Assembly (NCBI RefSeq): GCF_932526225.1
Contig: NC_064035.1
Coordinates: forward strand, 498,501-562,500
Direction: 5' to 3'
Length of the DNA: 64,000 bases
Source: Nematostella vectensis
Lineage: Eukaryota > Cnidaria > Anthozoa > Actiniaria > Edwardsiidae
Shown here: positions 52,701 through 64,000 of the stretch, piece after piece
Layout of the letters: every line of letters starts with the position of its first letter
Position numbering within the stretch: position 1 is the first letter of the stretch
The notes under the pieces: model-generated
Told to the model about the DNA's origin: nothing
The model's input: only the letters and a program-made list of their open reading frames with translations
Database searches by the model: none
Made by a program: the position numbers and the translations under genes

Positions 52701-54721
52701 GATTGTAACCTTTTGCAGGTTACACTCGTAAAACAAATTCCCGAATGTAACCCTGAAGCTTTTCCCGAATGTAACCTCCAGTCCGATGGTGACTTTGCTT
52801 GGGATAGTTTACGATACCAATAGTATTAAAAGTAATTTTCATTCCAATTCCCTTCAGCAATGCCACGTTAGTCTTTCGTTGCGGGCACTTGACTACTAAC
52901 GCAGCGACCCGGGTTCGATTCCCGCTGATAGCCTATTTTTTTTTCTTTTTTTTTTTTTAAATATCGATACTTAATTATACTGTTCTTGGTGTGTCATGAC
53001 ATAAAAAGAAGGTATAGGGACATTTTTATGTACTCTCAGCATCTTTGATGTGCTCATGCTTTGTTCAGGATCCTGTACATATTTTATGCACACAAGAACT
53101 AACTAGATTCCTTGGATAACTTGATTAAGTAGATTCTAACATAGAGCATAGCGCTCGATAGATTGATATACCTTTTTTTCCGAATATACTGTTTTATTTT
53201 TCCTAATGTTACTTTTTGGAATTTACATCCGGAAAAAAAAATATCGATTGTAACCTTTTGCAGGTTACACTCGTAAAACAAATTCCCGAATGTAACCCTG
53301 AAGCTTTTCCCGAATGTAACCTCCAGTCCGATGGTGACTTTGCTTGGGATAGTTTACGATACCAATAGTATTAAAAGTAATTTTCATTACAATTCCCTTC
53401 AGCAATGCCACGTTAGTCTTTCGTTGCGGGCACTTGACTACTAACGCAGCTACCCGGGTTCGATTCCCGCTGATAGCCCATTTTTTTTTTTTTTTTTAAA
53501 TATCGATACTTAATTATACTGTTCTTGGTGTGTCATGACATAAAAAAAGGTATAGGGACATTTTTATGTACTCTCAGCATCTTTGATGTGCTCAAGCTTT
53601 GTTCAGGATCCTGTACATATTTTATGCACACAAGAACTAACTAGATTCCTTGGATAACTTGATTAAGTAGATTCTAACATAGAGCATAGCGCTCGATAGA
53701 TTGATATACCTTTTTTTCCGAGTATACTGTTTTATTTTTCCTAATGTTACTTTTTGGAATTTACATTCGGAAAAAATATTATCGATTGTAACCTTTTGGA
53801 GGTTACACTCGTAAAACAAATTCCCGAATGTAACCCTGAAGCTTTTCCCGAATGTAACCACCAGTCCGATGGTGACTTTGCTTGGGATAGTTTACGATAC
53901 CAATAGTATTAAAAGTAATTTTCATTACAATTCCCTTCAGCAATGCCACGTTAATCTTTCGTTGCGGGCACTTGACTACTAACGCAGCTACCCGGGTTCG
54001 ATTCCCGAAGATAGCCTATTTTTTTTCTTTATTTTTTTTTAAAATATCGATACTTAATTATACTGTTCTTGGTGTGTCATGACATAAAAAGAAGGTATAG
54101 GGACATTTTTATGTACTCTCAGCAGCTTTGATGTGCTCATGCTTTGTTCAGGATCCTGTACATATTTTATGCACACAAGAACTAACTAGATTCCTTGGAT
54201 AACTTGATTAAGTAGATTCTAACATAGAGCATAGCGCTCGATAGATTGATATACCTTTTTTTCCGAGTATACTGTTTTATTTTTCCTAATGTTACTTTTT
54301 TAAATTTACATCCGGAAAAAAAATATCGATTGTAACCTTTTGCAGGTTACACTCGTAAAACAAATTCCCGAATGTAACCCTGAAGCTTTTCCCGAATGTA
54401 ACCTCCAGTCCGATGGTGACTTTGCTTGGGATAGTTTACGATACCAATAGTATTAAAAGTAATTTTCATTACAATTCCCTTCAGCAATGCCACGTTAGTC
54501 TTTCGTTGCGGGCACTTGACTACTAACGCAGCGACCCGGGTTCGATTCCCGCTGATAGCCTATTTTTGTTTTCTTCATTTTTTTTTTTTTAAATATCGAT
54601 ACTTAATTATACTGTTCTTGGTGTGTCATGACATAAAAAGAAGGTATAGGGACATTTTTATGTACTCTCAGCATCTTTGATGTGCTCATGCTATGTTCAG
54701 GATCCTGTACATATTTTATGC
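49800..54721 (+). repeat. 17-unit higher-order repeat, copy 1 (part seen twice)
   Basis: From near 49800 onward each unit has its partner 9278 bp to the right (9274 bp after about 53950). Pairs of unit starts: 50127/59405, 50678/59956, 51225/60503, 51770/61048, 52317/61595, 52862/62140, 53407/62685, 53945/63219, 54489/63763. Shared rare marks are GGTCTGTCATG with GAGTATAGCG, GTGACTTTTTTG, GAACCGGG, ACATCTTTATG and AACCACCAGTCC. Confidence 0.85.
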
Positions 54722-57700
54722 ACACAAGAACTAACTAGATTCCTTGGATAACTTGATTAAGTAGATTCTAACATAGAGCATAGCGCTCGATAGATTGATA
54801 TACCTTTTTTTCCGAGTATACTGTTTTATTTTTCCTAATGTTACTTTTTTGAATTTACATCCGGAAAAAAAAATATCGATTGTAACCTTTTGCAGGTTAC
54901 ACTCGTAAAACAAATTCCCGAATGTAACCCTGAAGCTTTTCCCGAATGTAACCTCCAGTCCGATGGTGACTTTGCTTAGGATAGTTTACGATACCAATAG
55001 TATTAAAAGTAATTTTCATTACAATTCCCTTCAGCAATGCTACGTTAGTCTTTCGTTGCGGGCACTTGACTACTAACGCAGCGACCCGGGTTCTATTCCC
55101 GTTGATAGCCTATTTTTGTTTTCTTCATTTTTTTTTTAAATATCGAAACTTAATTATACTGTTCTTGGTGTGTCATGACATAAAAAGAAGGTATAGGGAC
55201 ATTTTTATGTACTCTCAGCATCTTTGATGTGCTCATGCTATGTTCAGGATCCTGTACATATTTTATGCACACAAGAACTAACTAGATTCCTTGGATAACT
55301 TGATTAAGTAGATTTTAACATAGAGCATAGCGCTCGATAGATTGATATACCTTTTTTTCCGAGTATACTGTTTTATTTTTCCTAATGTTACTTTTTGGAA
55401 TTTACATTCGGAAAAAAAATTATCGATTGTAACCTTTTGGAGGTTACACTCGTAAAACAAATTCCCGAATGTAACCCTGAAGCTTTTCCCGAATGTAACC
55501 TCCAGTCCGATGGTGACTTTGCTTGGGATAGTTTACGATACCAATAGTATTAAAAGTAATTTCCATTACAATTCCCTTCAGCAATGCCACGTTAATCTTT
55601 CGTTGCGGGCACTTGACTACTAACGCAGCGACCCGGGTTCGATTCCCGCTTATAGCCTATTTTTTTTTCTTTTTCTTTTTTTAAATATCGATACTTAATT
55701 ATACTGTTCTTGGTGTGTCATGACATAAAAAGAAGGTATAGGGACATCTTTATGTACTCTCAGCATCTGTGAAGTGCTCAAGCTATGTTCAGGATCCTGT
55801 ACATATTTTATGCACACAAGAACTAACTAGATTCCTTGGATAACTTGATTAAGTAGATTCTAACATAGAGCATAGCGCTCGATAGATTGATATACCTTTT
55901 TTTCCGAGTATACTGTTTTATTTTTCCTAATGTTACTTTTTGGAATTTACATTCGGAAAAAAAATTATCGATTGTAACCTTTTGCAGGTTACACTCGTAA
56001 AACAAATTCCCGAATGTAACCCTGAAGCTTTTCCCGAATGTAACCTCCAGTCCGATGGTGACTTTGCTTGGGATAGTTTACGATACCAATAGTATTAAAA
56101 GTAATTTTCATTCCAATTCCCTTCAGCAATGCCACGTTAGTCTTTCGTTGCGGGCACTTGACTACTAACGCAGCGACCCGGGTTCGATTCCCGCTGATAG
56201 CCTATTTTTTTTTCTTTTTTTTTTTTTAAATATCGATACTTAATTATACTGTTCTTGGTGTGTCATGACATAAAAAGAAGGTATAGGGACATTTTTATGT
56301 ACTCTCAGCATCTTTGATGTGCTCATGCTTTGTTCAGGATCCTGTACATATTTTATGCACACAAGAACTAACTAGATTCCTTGGATAACTTGATTAAGTA
56401 GATTCTAACATAGAGCATAGCGCTCGATAGATTGATATACCTTTTTTTCCGAGTATACTGTTTTATTTTTCCTAATGTTACTTTTTGGAATTTACATTCG
56501 GAAAAAAATTATCGATTGTAACCTTTTGCAGGTTACACTCGTAAAACAAATTCCCGAATGTAACCCTGAAGCTTTTCCCGAATGTAACCTCCAGTCCGAT
56601 GGTGACTTTGCTTGGGATAGTTTACGATACCAATAGTATTAAAAGTAATTTTCATTCCAATTCCCTTCAGCAATGCCACGTTAGTCTTTCGTTGCGGGCA
56701 CTTGACTACTAACGCAGCGACCCGGGTTCGATTCCCGCTGATAGCCTATTTTTTTTTCTTTTTTTTTTTTTAAATATCGATACTTAATTATACTGTTCTT
56801 GGTGTGTCATGACATAAAAAGAAGGTATAGGGACATTTTTATGTACTCTCAGCATCTTTGATGTGCTCATGCTTTGTTCAGGATCCTGTACATATTTTAT
56901 GCACACAAGAACTAACTAGATTCCTTGGATAACTTGATTAAGTAGATTCTAACATAGAGCATAGCGCTCGATAGATTGATATACCTTTTTTTCCGAGTAT
57001 ACTGTTTTATTTTTCCTAATGTTACTTTTTGGAATTTACATTCGGAAAAAATATTATCGATTGTAACCTTTTGGAGGTTACACTCGTAAAACAAATTCCC
57101 GAATGTAACCCTGAAGCTTTTCCCGAATGTAACCTCCAGTCCGATGGTGACTTTGCTTGGGATAGTTTACGATACCAATAGTATTAAAAGTAATTTTCAT
57201 TACAATTCCCTTCAGCAATGCCACGTTAGTCTTTCGTTGCGGGCACTTGACTACTAACGCAGCTACCCGGGTTCGATTCCCGCTGATAGCCTATTTTTTT
57301 TCTTTATTTTTTTTTAAAATATCGATACTTAATTATACTGTTCTTGGTGTGTCATGACATAAAAAGAAGGTATAGGGACATTTTTATGTACTCTCAGCAT
57401 CTTTGATGTGCTCATGCTTTGTTCAGGATCCTGTACATATTTTATGCACACAAGAACTAACTAGATTCCTTGGATAACTTGATTAAGTAGATTCTAACAT
57501 AGAGCATAGCGCTCGATAGATTGATATACCTTTTTTTCCGAGTATACTGTTTTATTTTTCCTAATGTTACTTTTTTAAATTTACATCCGGAAAAAAAATA
57601 TCGATTGTAACCTTTTGCAGGTTACACTCGTAAAACAAATTCCCGAATGTAACCCTGAAGCTTTTCCCGAATGTAACCTCCAGTCCGAAGGTGACTTTGC

Positions 57701-58859
57701 TTGGGATAGTTTACGATACCAATAGTATTAAAAGTAATTTTCATTACAATTCCCTTCAGCAATGCCACGTTAGTCTTTCGTTGCGGGCACTTGACTACTA
57801 ACGCAGCGACCCGGGTTCGATTCCCGCTGATAGCCTTTTTTTTTTTCTTTTTTTTTTTTTTTTTTAAATATCGATACTTAATTATACTGTTCTTGGTGTG
57901 TCATGACATAAAAAGAAGGTATAGGGACATTTTTATGTACTCTCAGCATCTGTGATGTGCTCATGCTATGTTCAGGATCCTGTACATATTTTATGCACAC
58001 AAGAACTAACTAGATTACTTGGATAACTTGATTAAGTAGATTCTAACATAGAGCATAGCGCTCGATAGATTGATATACCTTTTTTTCCGAGTATACTGTT
58101 TTATTTTTCCTAATGTTACTTTTTGAATTTACATCCGGAAAAAAAAATATCGATTGTAACCTTTTGCAGGTTACACTCGTAAAACAAATTCCCGAATGTA
58201 ACCCTGAAGCTTTTCCCGAATGTAACCTCCAGTCCGATGGTGACTTTGCTTGGGATAGTTTACGATACCAATAGTATTTAAAGTAATTTTCATTACAATT
58301 CCCTTCAGCAATGCCACGTTAGTCTTTCGTTGCGGGCACTTGACTACTAACGCAGCGACCCGGGTTCGATTCCCGCTGATAGCCTATTTTTGTTCTCGTC
58401 AATTTTTTTTTAAATATCGATACTTAATTATAATGTTCTTGGTGTGTCATGACATAAAAAGAAGGTATAGGGACATTTTTATGTACTCTCAGCATCTTTG
58501 ATGTGCTCATGCTATGTTCAGGATCCTGTACATATTTTATGCACACAAGAACTAACTAGATTCCTTGGATAACTTGATTAAGTAGATTTTAACATAGAGC
58601 ATAGCGCTCGATAGATTGATATACCTTTTTTTCCGAGTATACTGTTTTATTTTTCCTAGTGTTACTTTTTGGAATTTACATTCGGAAAAAAAATTATCGA
58701 TTGTAACCTTTTGGAGGTTACACTCGTAAAACAAATTCCCGAATGTAACCCTGAAGCTTTTCCCGAATGTAACCTCCAGTCCGATGGTGACTTTGCTTGG
58801 GATAGTTTACGATACCAATAGTATTAAAAGTAATTTCCATTACAATTCCCTTCAGCAAT
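54722..58859 (+). repeat. Remainder of the first 17-unit period
   Basis: Units here repeat the local themes of 50-54 kb (IFFSG-type CATCCGG units at 54489 and 57764; TTTTAACATAG units at 55039 and 58313). The unit at 57220 resembles 53945 at a 6-unit offset (3275 bp). The block thus contains an older 6-unit period nested inside the 17-unit one. Confidence 0.6.
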
Positions 58860-59404
58860 GCCACGTTAATCTTTCGTTGCGGGCACTTGACTACTAACGC
58901 AGCGACCCGGGTTCGATTCCCGCTGATAGCCTATTTTTTTTTCTTTTTCTTTTTTTTAATATCGATACTTAATTATACTGTTCTTGGTGTGTCATGACAT
59001 AAAAAGAAGGTATAGGGACATTTTTATGTACTCTCAGCATCTTTGATGTGCTCATGCTATGTTCAGGATCCTGTACATATTTTTTGCACACAAGAACTAA
59101 CTAGATTCCTTGGATAACTTGATTAAGTAGATTCTAACATAGAGCATAGCGCTCGATAGATTGATATACCTTTTTTTCCGAGTATACTGTTTTATTTTTC
59201 CTAATGTTACTTTTTGGAATTTACATTCGGAAAAAAATTTATCGATTGTAACCTTTTGGAGGTTACACTCGTAAAACAAATTCCCGAATGTAACCCTGAA
59301 GCTTTTCCCGAATGTAACCTCCAGTCCGATGGTGACTTTGCTTGGGATAGTTTACGATACCAATAGTATTAAAAGTAATTTTCATTACAATTCCCTTCAG
59401 CAAT
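58860..59404 (+). repeat. Chimeric junction unit of the 17-unit duplication (unit 109)
   Basis: The head, including a T tract with CTTTTTCTTTTTTTTAATATC, matches units at 51225 and 60503. The part from about CTTTGATGTGCTCATGCTATG to TTTTTTGCACAC matches the unit at 49582. The switch lies between about 58960 and 59040. The units before it (57764, 58313) match 50127 and 50678, and the units after it (59405, 59956) match the same pair again. Confidence 0.7.
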
Positions 59405-62400
59405 GCCACGTTAGTCTTTCGTTGCGGGCACTTGACTACTAACGCAGCGACCCGGGTTCGATTCCCGCTGATAGCCTTTTTTTTTCTTTTCTTTTTTTTT
59501 TTTTTTTAAATATCGATACTTAATTATACTGTTCTTGGTGTGTCATGACATAAAAAGAAGGTATAGGGACATTTTTATGTACTCTCAGCATCTGTGATGT
59601 GCTCATGCTATGTTCAGGATCCTGTACATATTTTATGCACACAAGAACTAACTAGATTCCTTGGATAACTTGATTAAGTAGATTCTAACATAGAGCATAG
59701 CGCTCGATAGATTGATATACCTTTTTTTCCGAGTATACTGTTTTATTTTTCCTAATGTTACTTTTTTGAATTTACATCCGGAAAAAAAAATATCGATTGT
59801 AACCTTTTGCAGGTTACACTCGTAAAACAAATTCCCGAATGTAACCCTGAAGCTTTTCCCGAATGTAACCTCCAGTCCGATGGTGACTTTGCTTGGGATA
59901 GTTTACGATACCAATAGTATTTAAAGTAATTTTCATTACGATTCCCTTCAGCAATGCCACGTTAGTCTTTCGTTGCGGGCACTTGACTACTAACGCAGCG
60001 ACCCGGGTTCGATTCCCGCTGATAGCCTATTTTTGTTCTCTTCATTTTTTTTTAAAATATCGATACTTAATTATACTGTTCTTGGTGTGTCATGACATAA
60101 AAAGAAGGTATAGGGACATTTTTATGTACTCTCAGCATCTTTGATGTGCTCATGCTATGTTCAGGATCCTGTACATATTTTATGCACACAAGAACTAACT
60201 AGATTCCTTGGATAACTTGATTAAGTAGATTTTAACATAGAGCATAGCGCTCGATAGATTGATATACCTTTTTTTCCGAGTATACTGTTTTATTTTTCCT
60301 AATGTTACTTTTTGGAATTTACATTCGGAAAAAAAATTATCGATTGTAACCTTTTGGAGGTTACACTCGTAAAACAAATTCCCGAATGTAACCCTGAAGC
60401 TTTTCCCGAATGTAACCTCCAGTCCGATGGTGACTTTGCTTGGGATAGTTTACGATACCAATAGTATTTAAAGTAATTTCCATTACAATTCCCTTCAGCA
60501 ATGCCACGTTAATCTTTCGTTGCGGGCACTTGACTACTAACGCAGCGACCCGGGTTCGATTCCCGCTGATAGCCTATTTTTTTTTCTTTTTCTTTTTTTT
60601 AATATCGATACGTAATTATACTGTTCTTGGTCTGTCATGACATAAAAAGAAGGTATAGGGACATTTTTATGTACTCTCAGCATCTGTGAAGTGCTCAAGC
60701 TATGTTCAGGATCCTGTACATATTTTATGCACACAAGAACTAACTAGATTCCTTGGATAACTTGATTAAGTAGATTCTAACATAGAGTATAGCGCTCGAT
60801 AGATTGATATACCTTTTTTTCCGAGTATACTGTTTTATTTTTCCTAATGTGACTTTTTTGAATTTACATCCGGAAAAAAAAATATCGATTGTAACCTTTT
60901 GCAGGTTACACTCGTAAAACAAATTCCCGAATGTAACCCTGAAGCTTTTCCCGAATGTAACCTCCAGTCCGATGGTGACTTTGCTTAGGATAGTTTACGA
61001 TACCAATAGTATTAAAAGTAATTTTCATTACAATTCCCTTCAGCAATGCTACGTTAGTCTTTCGTTGCGGGCACTTGACTACTAACGCAGCGACCCGGGT
61101 TCTATTCCCGTTGATAGCCTATTTTTGTTTTCTTCATTTTTTTTTTAAATATCGATACTTAATTATACTGTTCTTGGTGTGTCATGACATAAAAAGAAGG
61201 TATAGGGACATTTTTATGTACTCTCAGCATCTTTGATGTGCTCATGCTATGTTCAGGATCCTGTACATATTTTATGCACACAAGAACTAACTAGATTCCT
61301 TGGATAACTTGATTAAGTAGATTTTAACATAGAGCATAGCGCTCGATAGATTGATATACCTTTTTTTCCGAGTATACTGTTTTATTTTTCCTAATGTTAC
61401 TTTTTGGAATTTACATTCGGAAAAAAAATTATCGATTGTAACCTTTTGGAGGTTACACTCGTAAAACAAATTCCCGAATGTAACCCTGAAGCTTTTCCCG
61501 AATGTAACCTCCAGTCCGATGGTGACTTTGCTTGGGATAGTTTACGATACCAATAGTATTAAAAGTAATTTCCATTACAATTCCCTTCAGCAATGCCACG
61601 TTAATCTTTCGTTGCGGGCACTTGACTACTAACGCAGCGAACCGGGTTCGATTCCCGCTGATAGCCTATTTTTTTTTCTTTTTCTTTTTTTAAATATCGA
61701 TACTTAATTATACTGTTCTTGGTGTGTCATGACATAAAAAGAAGGTATAGGGACATCTTTATGTACTCTCAGCATCTGTGAAGTGCTCAAGCTATGTTCA
61801 GGATCCTGTACATATTTTATGCACACAAGAACTAACTAGAGTCCTTGGATAACTTGATTAAGTAGATTCTAACATAGAGCATAGCGCTCGATAGATTGAT
61901 ATACCTTTTTTTCCGAGTATACTGTTTTATTTTTCCTAATGTTACTTTTTGGAATTTACATTCGGAAAAAAAATTATCGATTGTAACCTTTTGCAGGTTA
62001 CACTCGTAAAACAAATTCCCGAATGTAACCCTGAAGCTTTTCCCGAATGTAACCTCCAGTCCGATGGTGACTTTGCTTGGGATAGTTTACGATACCAATA
62101 GTATTAAAAGTAATTTTAATTCCAATTCCCTTCAGCAATGCCACGTTAGTCTTTCGTTGCGGGCACTTGACTACTAACGCAGCGACCCGGGTTCGATTCC
62201 CGCTGATAGCCTATTTTTTTTTCTTTTTTTTTTTTTAAATATCGATACTTAATTATACTGTTCTTGGTGTGTCATGACATAAAAAGAAGGTATAGGGACA
62301 TTTTTATGTACTCTCAGCATCTTTGATGTGCTCATGCTTTGTTCAGGATCCTGTACATATTTTATGCACACAAGAACTAACTAGATTCCTTGGATAACTT

Positions 62401-64000
62401 GATTAAGTAGATTCTAACATAGAGCATAGCGCTCGATAGATTGATATACCTTTTTTTCCGAGTATACTGTTTTATTTTTCCTAATGTTACTTTTTGGAAT
62501 TTACATCCGGAAAAAAAAATATCGATTGTAACCTTTTGCAGGTTACACTCGTAAAACAAATTCCCGAATGTAACCCTGAAGCTTTTCCCGAATGTAACCT
62601 CCAGTCCGATGGTGACTTTGCTTGGGATAGTTTACGATACCAATAGTATTAAAAGTAATTTTCATTACAATTCCCTTCAGCAATGCCACGTTAGTCTTTC
62701 GTTGCGGGCACTTGACTACTAACGCAGCTACCCGGGTTCGATTCCCGCTGATAGCCCATTTTTTTTTTTTTAAATACCGATACTTAATTATACTGTTCTT
62801 GGTGTGTCATGACATAAAAAAAGGTATAGGGACATTTTTATGTACTCTCAGCATCTTTGATGTGCTCAAGCTTTGTTCAGGATCCTGTACATATTTTATG
62901 CACACAAGAACTAACTAGATTCCTTGGATAACTTGATTAAGTAGATTCTAACATAGAGCATAGCGCTCGATAGATTGATATACCTTTTTTTCCGAGTATA
63001 CTGTTTTATTTTTCCTAATGTTACTTTTTGGAATTTACATTCGGAAAAAATATTATCGATTGTAACCTTTTGGAGGTTACACTCGTAAAACAAATTCCCG
63101 AATGTAACCCTGAAGCTTTTCCCGAATGTAACCACCAGTCCGATGGTGACTTTGCTTGGGATAGTTTACGATACCAATAGTATTAAAAGTAATTTTCATT
63201 ACAATTCCCTTCAGCAATGCCACGTTAATCTTTCGTTGCGGGCACTTGACTACTAACGCAGCTACCCGGGTTCGATTCCCGCTGATAGCCTATTTTTTTT
63301 CTTTCTTTTTTTTTAAAATATCGATACTTAATTATACTGTTCTTGGTGTGTCATGACATAAAAAGAAGGTATAGGGACATTTTTATGTACTCTCAGCAGC
63401 TTTGATGTGCTCATGCTTTGTTCAGGATCCTGTACATATTTTATGCACACAAGAACTAACTAGATTCCTTGGATAACTTGATTAAGTAGATTCTAACATA
63501 GAGCATAGCGCTCGATAGATTGATATACCTTTTTTTCCGAGTATACTGTTTTATTTTTCCTAATGTTACTTTTTTAAATTTACATCCGGAAAAAAAATAT
63601 CGATTGTAACCTTTTGCAGGTTACACTCGTAAAACAAATTCCCGAATGTAACCCTGAAGCTTTTCCCGAATGTAACCTCCAGTCCGATGGTGACTTTGCT
63701 TGGGATAGTTTACGATACCAATAGTATTAAAAGTAATTTTCATTACAATTCCCTTCAGCAATGCCACGTTAGTCTTTCGTTGCGGGCACTTGACTACTAA
63801 CGCAGCGACCCGGGTTCGATTCCCGCTGATAGCCTATTTTTGTTTTCTTCATTTTTTTTTTTTTTAAATATCGATACTTAATTATACTGTTCTTGGTGTG
63901 TCATGACATAAAAAGAAGGTATAGGGACATTTTTATGTACTCTCAGCATCTTTGATGTGCTCATGCTATGTTCAGGATCCTGTACATATTTTATGCACAC
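59041..64000 (+). repeat. 17-unit higher-order repeat, copy 2 (cut by window end)
   Basis: Second copy of the 49.8-54.7 kb segment. It continues to the right edge, so its full length is not seen. Differences from copy 1 are few, for example AAGACACTT to AGTCC near 61840 and a shorter T tract near 62760. Confidence 0.8.
63763..63834 (+). pseudogene. tRNA-like element, last copy in the window (unit 118)
   Basis: A full 72-nt element with CAGCGACCC and B box GGTTCGATTCC, followed by TATTTTTGTTTTCTTC and a T tract. It is indistinguishable in structure from the type copy 63 kb away, so the element is not decaying along the array. The unit itself is cut at 64000. Confidence 0.8.

Larger units (their letters stand above)
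1..64000 (+). repeat. Tandem satellite array, ~545-bp unit, 118 copies
   Basis: The same unit recurs head to tail across the whole window with no interruption and no unique flank. Units are counted from the first base of the tRNA-like element (GCCACGT). Unit 1 is cut at the left edge. Starts of units 2-118: 534,1070,1600,2146,2693,3226,3766,4313,4844,5390,5940,6487,7034,7578,8121,8663,9207,9752,10298,10843,11388,11933,12479,13032,13577,14121,14667,15211,15753,16301,16846,17390,17935,18476,19018,19560,20106,20651,21195,21740,22284,22826,23368,23911,24454,24998,25542,26086,26630,27174,27719,28263,28809,29353,29896,30441,30985,31528,32073,32617,33163,33709,34263,34810,35367,35913,36470,37016,37561,38109,38654,39200,39746,40290,40849,41395,41941,42496,43044,43598,44144,44689,45238,45787,46335,46878,47402,47948,48492,49036,49582,50127,50678,51225,51770,52317,52862,53407,53945,54489,55039,55586,56131,56675,57220,57764,58313,58860,59405,59956,60503,61048,61595,62140,62685,63219,63763. 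Copies differ mainly by point changes and by T- and A-tract length. All units point the same way. Each has the tRNA-like element in its first 72 nt. Confidence 0.98.

Noticed and set aside
1-64000. CRISPR array
   Set aside because: The repeated unit is ~545 bp with no short repeat and unique-spacer pattern. The intervening sequence is itself repeated, and there are no cas genes.
1-64000. rDNA, 5S or histone-type tandem gene cluster
   Set aside because: No rRNA-like or histone-like sequence was recognised in the unit. The only gene-like piece is the tRNA-derived element.
1-64000. Intact mobile element (transposase, reverse transcriptase, long terminal repeats)
   Set aside because: No long reading frame and no terminal repeats or target-site duplications can be seen. 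A SINE origin for the tRNA-like head is possible, but no flanking duplication marks an insertion.

Overview
The whole 64 kb window is one head-to-tail tandem array. A unit of about 545 bp repeats 118 times. Copy 1 is cut by the left edge and copy 118 by the right edge, and no unique sequence was seen anywhere. Unit starts, measured from a tRNA-like landmark, run from before base 1 to 63763. The 117 full periods average 545 bp (range 524-559). This is satellite DNA of a eukaryotic nuclear genome: AT-rich, no protein-coding gene, long T and A tracts, nested higher-order duplications. The tRNA-derived, SINE-like module suggests an animal or another eukaryote with many tRNA-derived repeats, but the species cannot be named from the sequence.

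Each unit has the same order of parts: (1) a 72-nt degenerate tRNA-like element with a good Pol III B box, a damaged A box and an anticodon stem that cannot form; (2) a run of about 8-26 T just after it, placed like a Pol III terminator; (3) about 250 bp of moderately AT-rich spacer with a 10-bp palindrome containing a BamHI site; (4) a cluster of five copies of a short motif (GGTTACAYTCG, both orientations) that also forms a 14-bp-arm inverted repeat; (5) about 75 bp leading into the next tRNA-like element.

Layout: 1-7.0 kb is one subfamily (alpha). 7.0-33.7 kb is a second subfamily (beta), organised as successive higher-order repeats of 4 units (2181 bp), 6 units (about 3.27 kb), 7 units (3811 bp) and 8 units (4354 bp). 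33.7-44.1 kb contains dimers (about 1103 bp) with an internal micro-duplication (gamma), interrupted at 36.5-40.3 kb by alpha- and beta-like units. 44.1-64 kb is alpha again and contains a 17-unit (9278 bp) duplication that runs off the right edge. Several units are visible chimeras at the places expected for unequal crossover.

The short open reading frames (60-100 codons) are not genes. They are the same stretch read on either strand, and which strand is open depends on the length of one A tract. The point of biological interest is a megasatellite-like array carrying a tRNA-derived B box about every 545 bp. Whether it is transcribed by Pol III, bound by TFIIIC, or inert cannot be decided from sequence alone.
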